This document shows positions 62,719 to 64,000 of a DNA stretch of 64,000 nucleotides, piece after piece; the stretch's first letter is position 1; every line of letters begins with the position of its first letter. Below the pieces are notes generated by a model. It had not been told where the DNA came from. It saw nothing but the letters and a program-made list of their open reading frames with translations, and ran no database searches. The stretch is from Sulfurimonas sp. (lineage in GTDB: Bacteria > Campylobacterota > Campylobacteria > Campylobacterales > Sulfurimonadaceae): the NCBI GenBank assembly GCA_026988245.1, contig JALSLR010000035.1, forward strand, positions 1 through 64,000. Direction: 5' to 3'. A program made the position numbers and the translations under genes.

Positions 62719-64000
62719 ATAAAGATTTAAAAAAAGTACTAAAATTAGCAATTCCAGCAGCATTAAAAGGTTTAGTCGATATTTCCCAATCTCTCATAGA
62801 TATGCTTATGGTGGGAATGATTAGTTTTTATGCACTAGCTGCTGTTGGTATCAGTATGCAGTTTTTCATGATGATACAGGTTATCATGACGCTTTATATT
62901 GTCGGTGGCAATGCCCTTATCTCCCGCTTTATTGGTCAAGGTCGTAAGCGCAGAGCTTCTGCCCTTGTGTATGCCCTTGGTATATTTGCTATGATGCTAG
63001 CCTTTTTTGTAACTCTTGGTGGCTACTTTGGAAGTGAATATTTTTACAAATGGATGGGGACTGAACTAGAAGTCATTGAGTTAGGGAGTGCTTATTTTAA
63101 AATTATCTCTTTAGGTATAGTTTTTGTGTTTTTAGATGGACTTCTTTACAATGCACTCTCAGCCGCAGGTGATACTAAAAGTTCTTTATATATAAAGTTA
63201 GTATCAGCTGGTTTAAATGCCTCACTTAACTATCTCCTTATTTTTGGTCATTTTGGCTTTCCTGAGATGGGCATAGAGGGTGCAGCTATAGCTACTATTA
63301 TAGCCTATGCTTTTAATGTAGTGTGTTATGGTTTTATCTATAAAAAATATGATGCTAAGCTAAATATAGTGCCAATAGTAAGAGTAAAAGACTTAAAGCG
63401 TGTATGGAAGGTTGGCTCTAGTGCTGCTCTTGACCGAGGTATCTCTACTATGAGTTTTATCATTTTTGTTGGTATCATAGCTGCCTATGGAACCGTAGAA
63501 TTAGCAGGGTATCAAGTTGGTCTTCGCATTGAGGGTGTTGCTTTTATGCCAGGTCTTGGTTTTAGCATTGCAGCTATGGCATTAGTTGGACAAAACTTAG
63601 GTGCGAAAAAACTTGATGATGCATACAAGATGGGCTTGATTAGTGCGAGAGTTGCTTATGTATTTATGGGTTTTATAGGCTTTTTTATGGTTGGATTTCC
63701 AGAACAAATCATCTCACTTTTTACTGATGATGCTCCAACTATAGCAGTAGCATCAATCTATCTCATCTTAGTTGGTTTAGCACAAGTGCCTCTTGCCTTA
63801 ATGTTTGTCTTTTCAGGTGCCCTGCGTGGGGCAGGGGCGACAAAAACAACACTCAAGATAAATGTAGCATCATTATGGTTTTTTAGAGTCATACCCTCCT
63901 ATATAGCCTATGAAATGGGCTTTAGCATCATGGCAATTTTTATCATTATGAATGTAGAAACATTGATAAAAGGTTTTATATACTGGTATGTTTTTCAAAA
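62706..64000 (+). CDS. MATE family efflux transporter, 3'-truncated by window; start codon unclear
   Basis: INKDLKKVLKLAIPAALKGLVDISQSLIDMLMVGMIS...; frame open from 62676 to window end; no ATG/GTG/TTG before 62802. Confidence 0.85.
   Translation, partial: MISINKDLKKVLKLAIPAALKGLVDISQSLIDMLMVGMISFYALAAVGISMQFFMMIQVIMTLYIVGGNALISRFIGQGRKRRASALVYALGIFAMMLAFFVTLGGYFGSEYFYKWMGTELEVIELGSAYFKIISLGIVFVFLDGLLYNALSAAGDTKSSLYIKLVSAGLNASLNYLLIFGHFGFPEMGIEGAAIATIIAYAFNVVCYGFIYKKYDAKLNIVPIVRVKDLKRVWKVGSSAALDRGISTMSFIIFVGIIAAYGTVELAGYQVGLRIEGVAFMPGLGFSIAAMALVGQNLGAKKLDDAYKMGLISARVAYVFMGFIGFFMVGFPEQIISLFTDDAPTIAVASIYLILVGLAQVPLALMFVFSGALRGAGATKTTLKINVASLWFFRVIPSYIAYEMGFSIMAIFIIMNVETLIKGFIYWYVFQ

Overview
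The window is 64 kb of AT-rich chromosome from a Campylobacterota member, probably Sulfurimonas-like. This is inferred from protein sequences and from gene order matching Campylobacter jejuni: asd-flgR-flgQ-flgP-gyrA, rplU-rpmA-obg-fmt-birA-parA-parB-atp-tol/pal-slyD-fabD-mtn. Coding density is high. I found no rRNA, tRNA or CRISPR array and no intact transposon. Accessory or less usual content: (i) a TetR/TolC/MFP/RND efflux operon; (ii) an inverted-order mcrC-mcrB restriction locus, preceded by a truncated nucleotidyltransferase and overlapping a VF530-type DNA-binding gene; (iii) an MSHA-type pilus/secretion operon (mshI-J-K-L-M-N-x-E-G) with no pilin genes at the locus; (iv) a Pgp1/Csd4 and Pgp2/Csd6 cell-shape gene pair; (v) a ferredoxin:thioredoxin-reductase-like catalytic domain fused to a rhodanese domain. 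The strongest unexplained signal is a non-palindromic 10-mer, TGATGCTAAG. I located 21 exact copies on both strands, in at least three coding contexts (Asp-Ala-Lys, Leu-Ala-Ser, Leu-Ser-Ile), against a composition-based expectation well under one. It behaves like an uptake-sequence-like or Chi-like genomic word. Other hidden structure: a 28-bp dispersed hairpin repeat whose copies show compensatory stem changes, a hairpin that would sequester the flgP Shine-Dalgarno, and a perfect 16-bp hairpin inside a response-regulator gene. All coordinates and counts were read by eye and should be recomputed.
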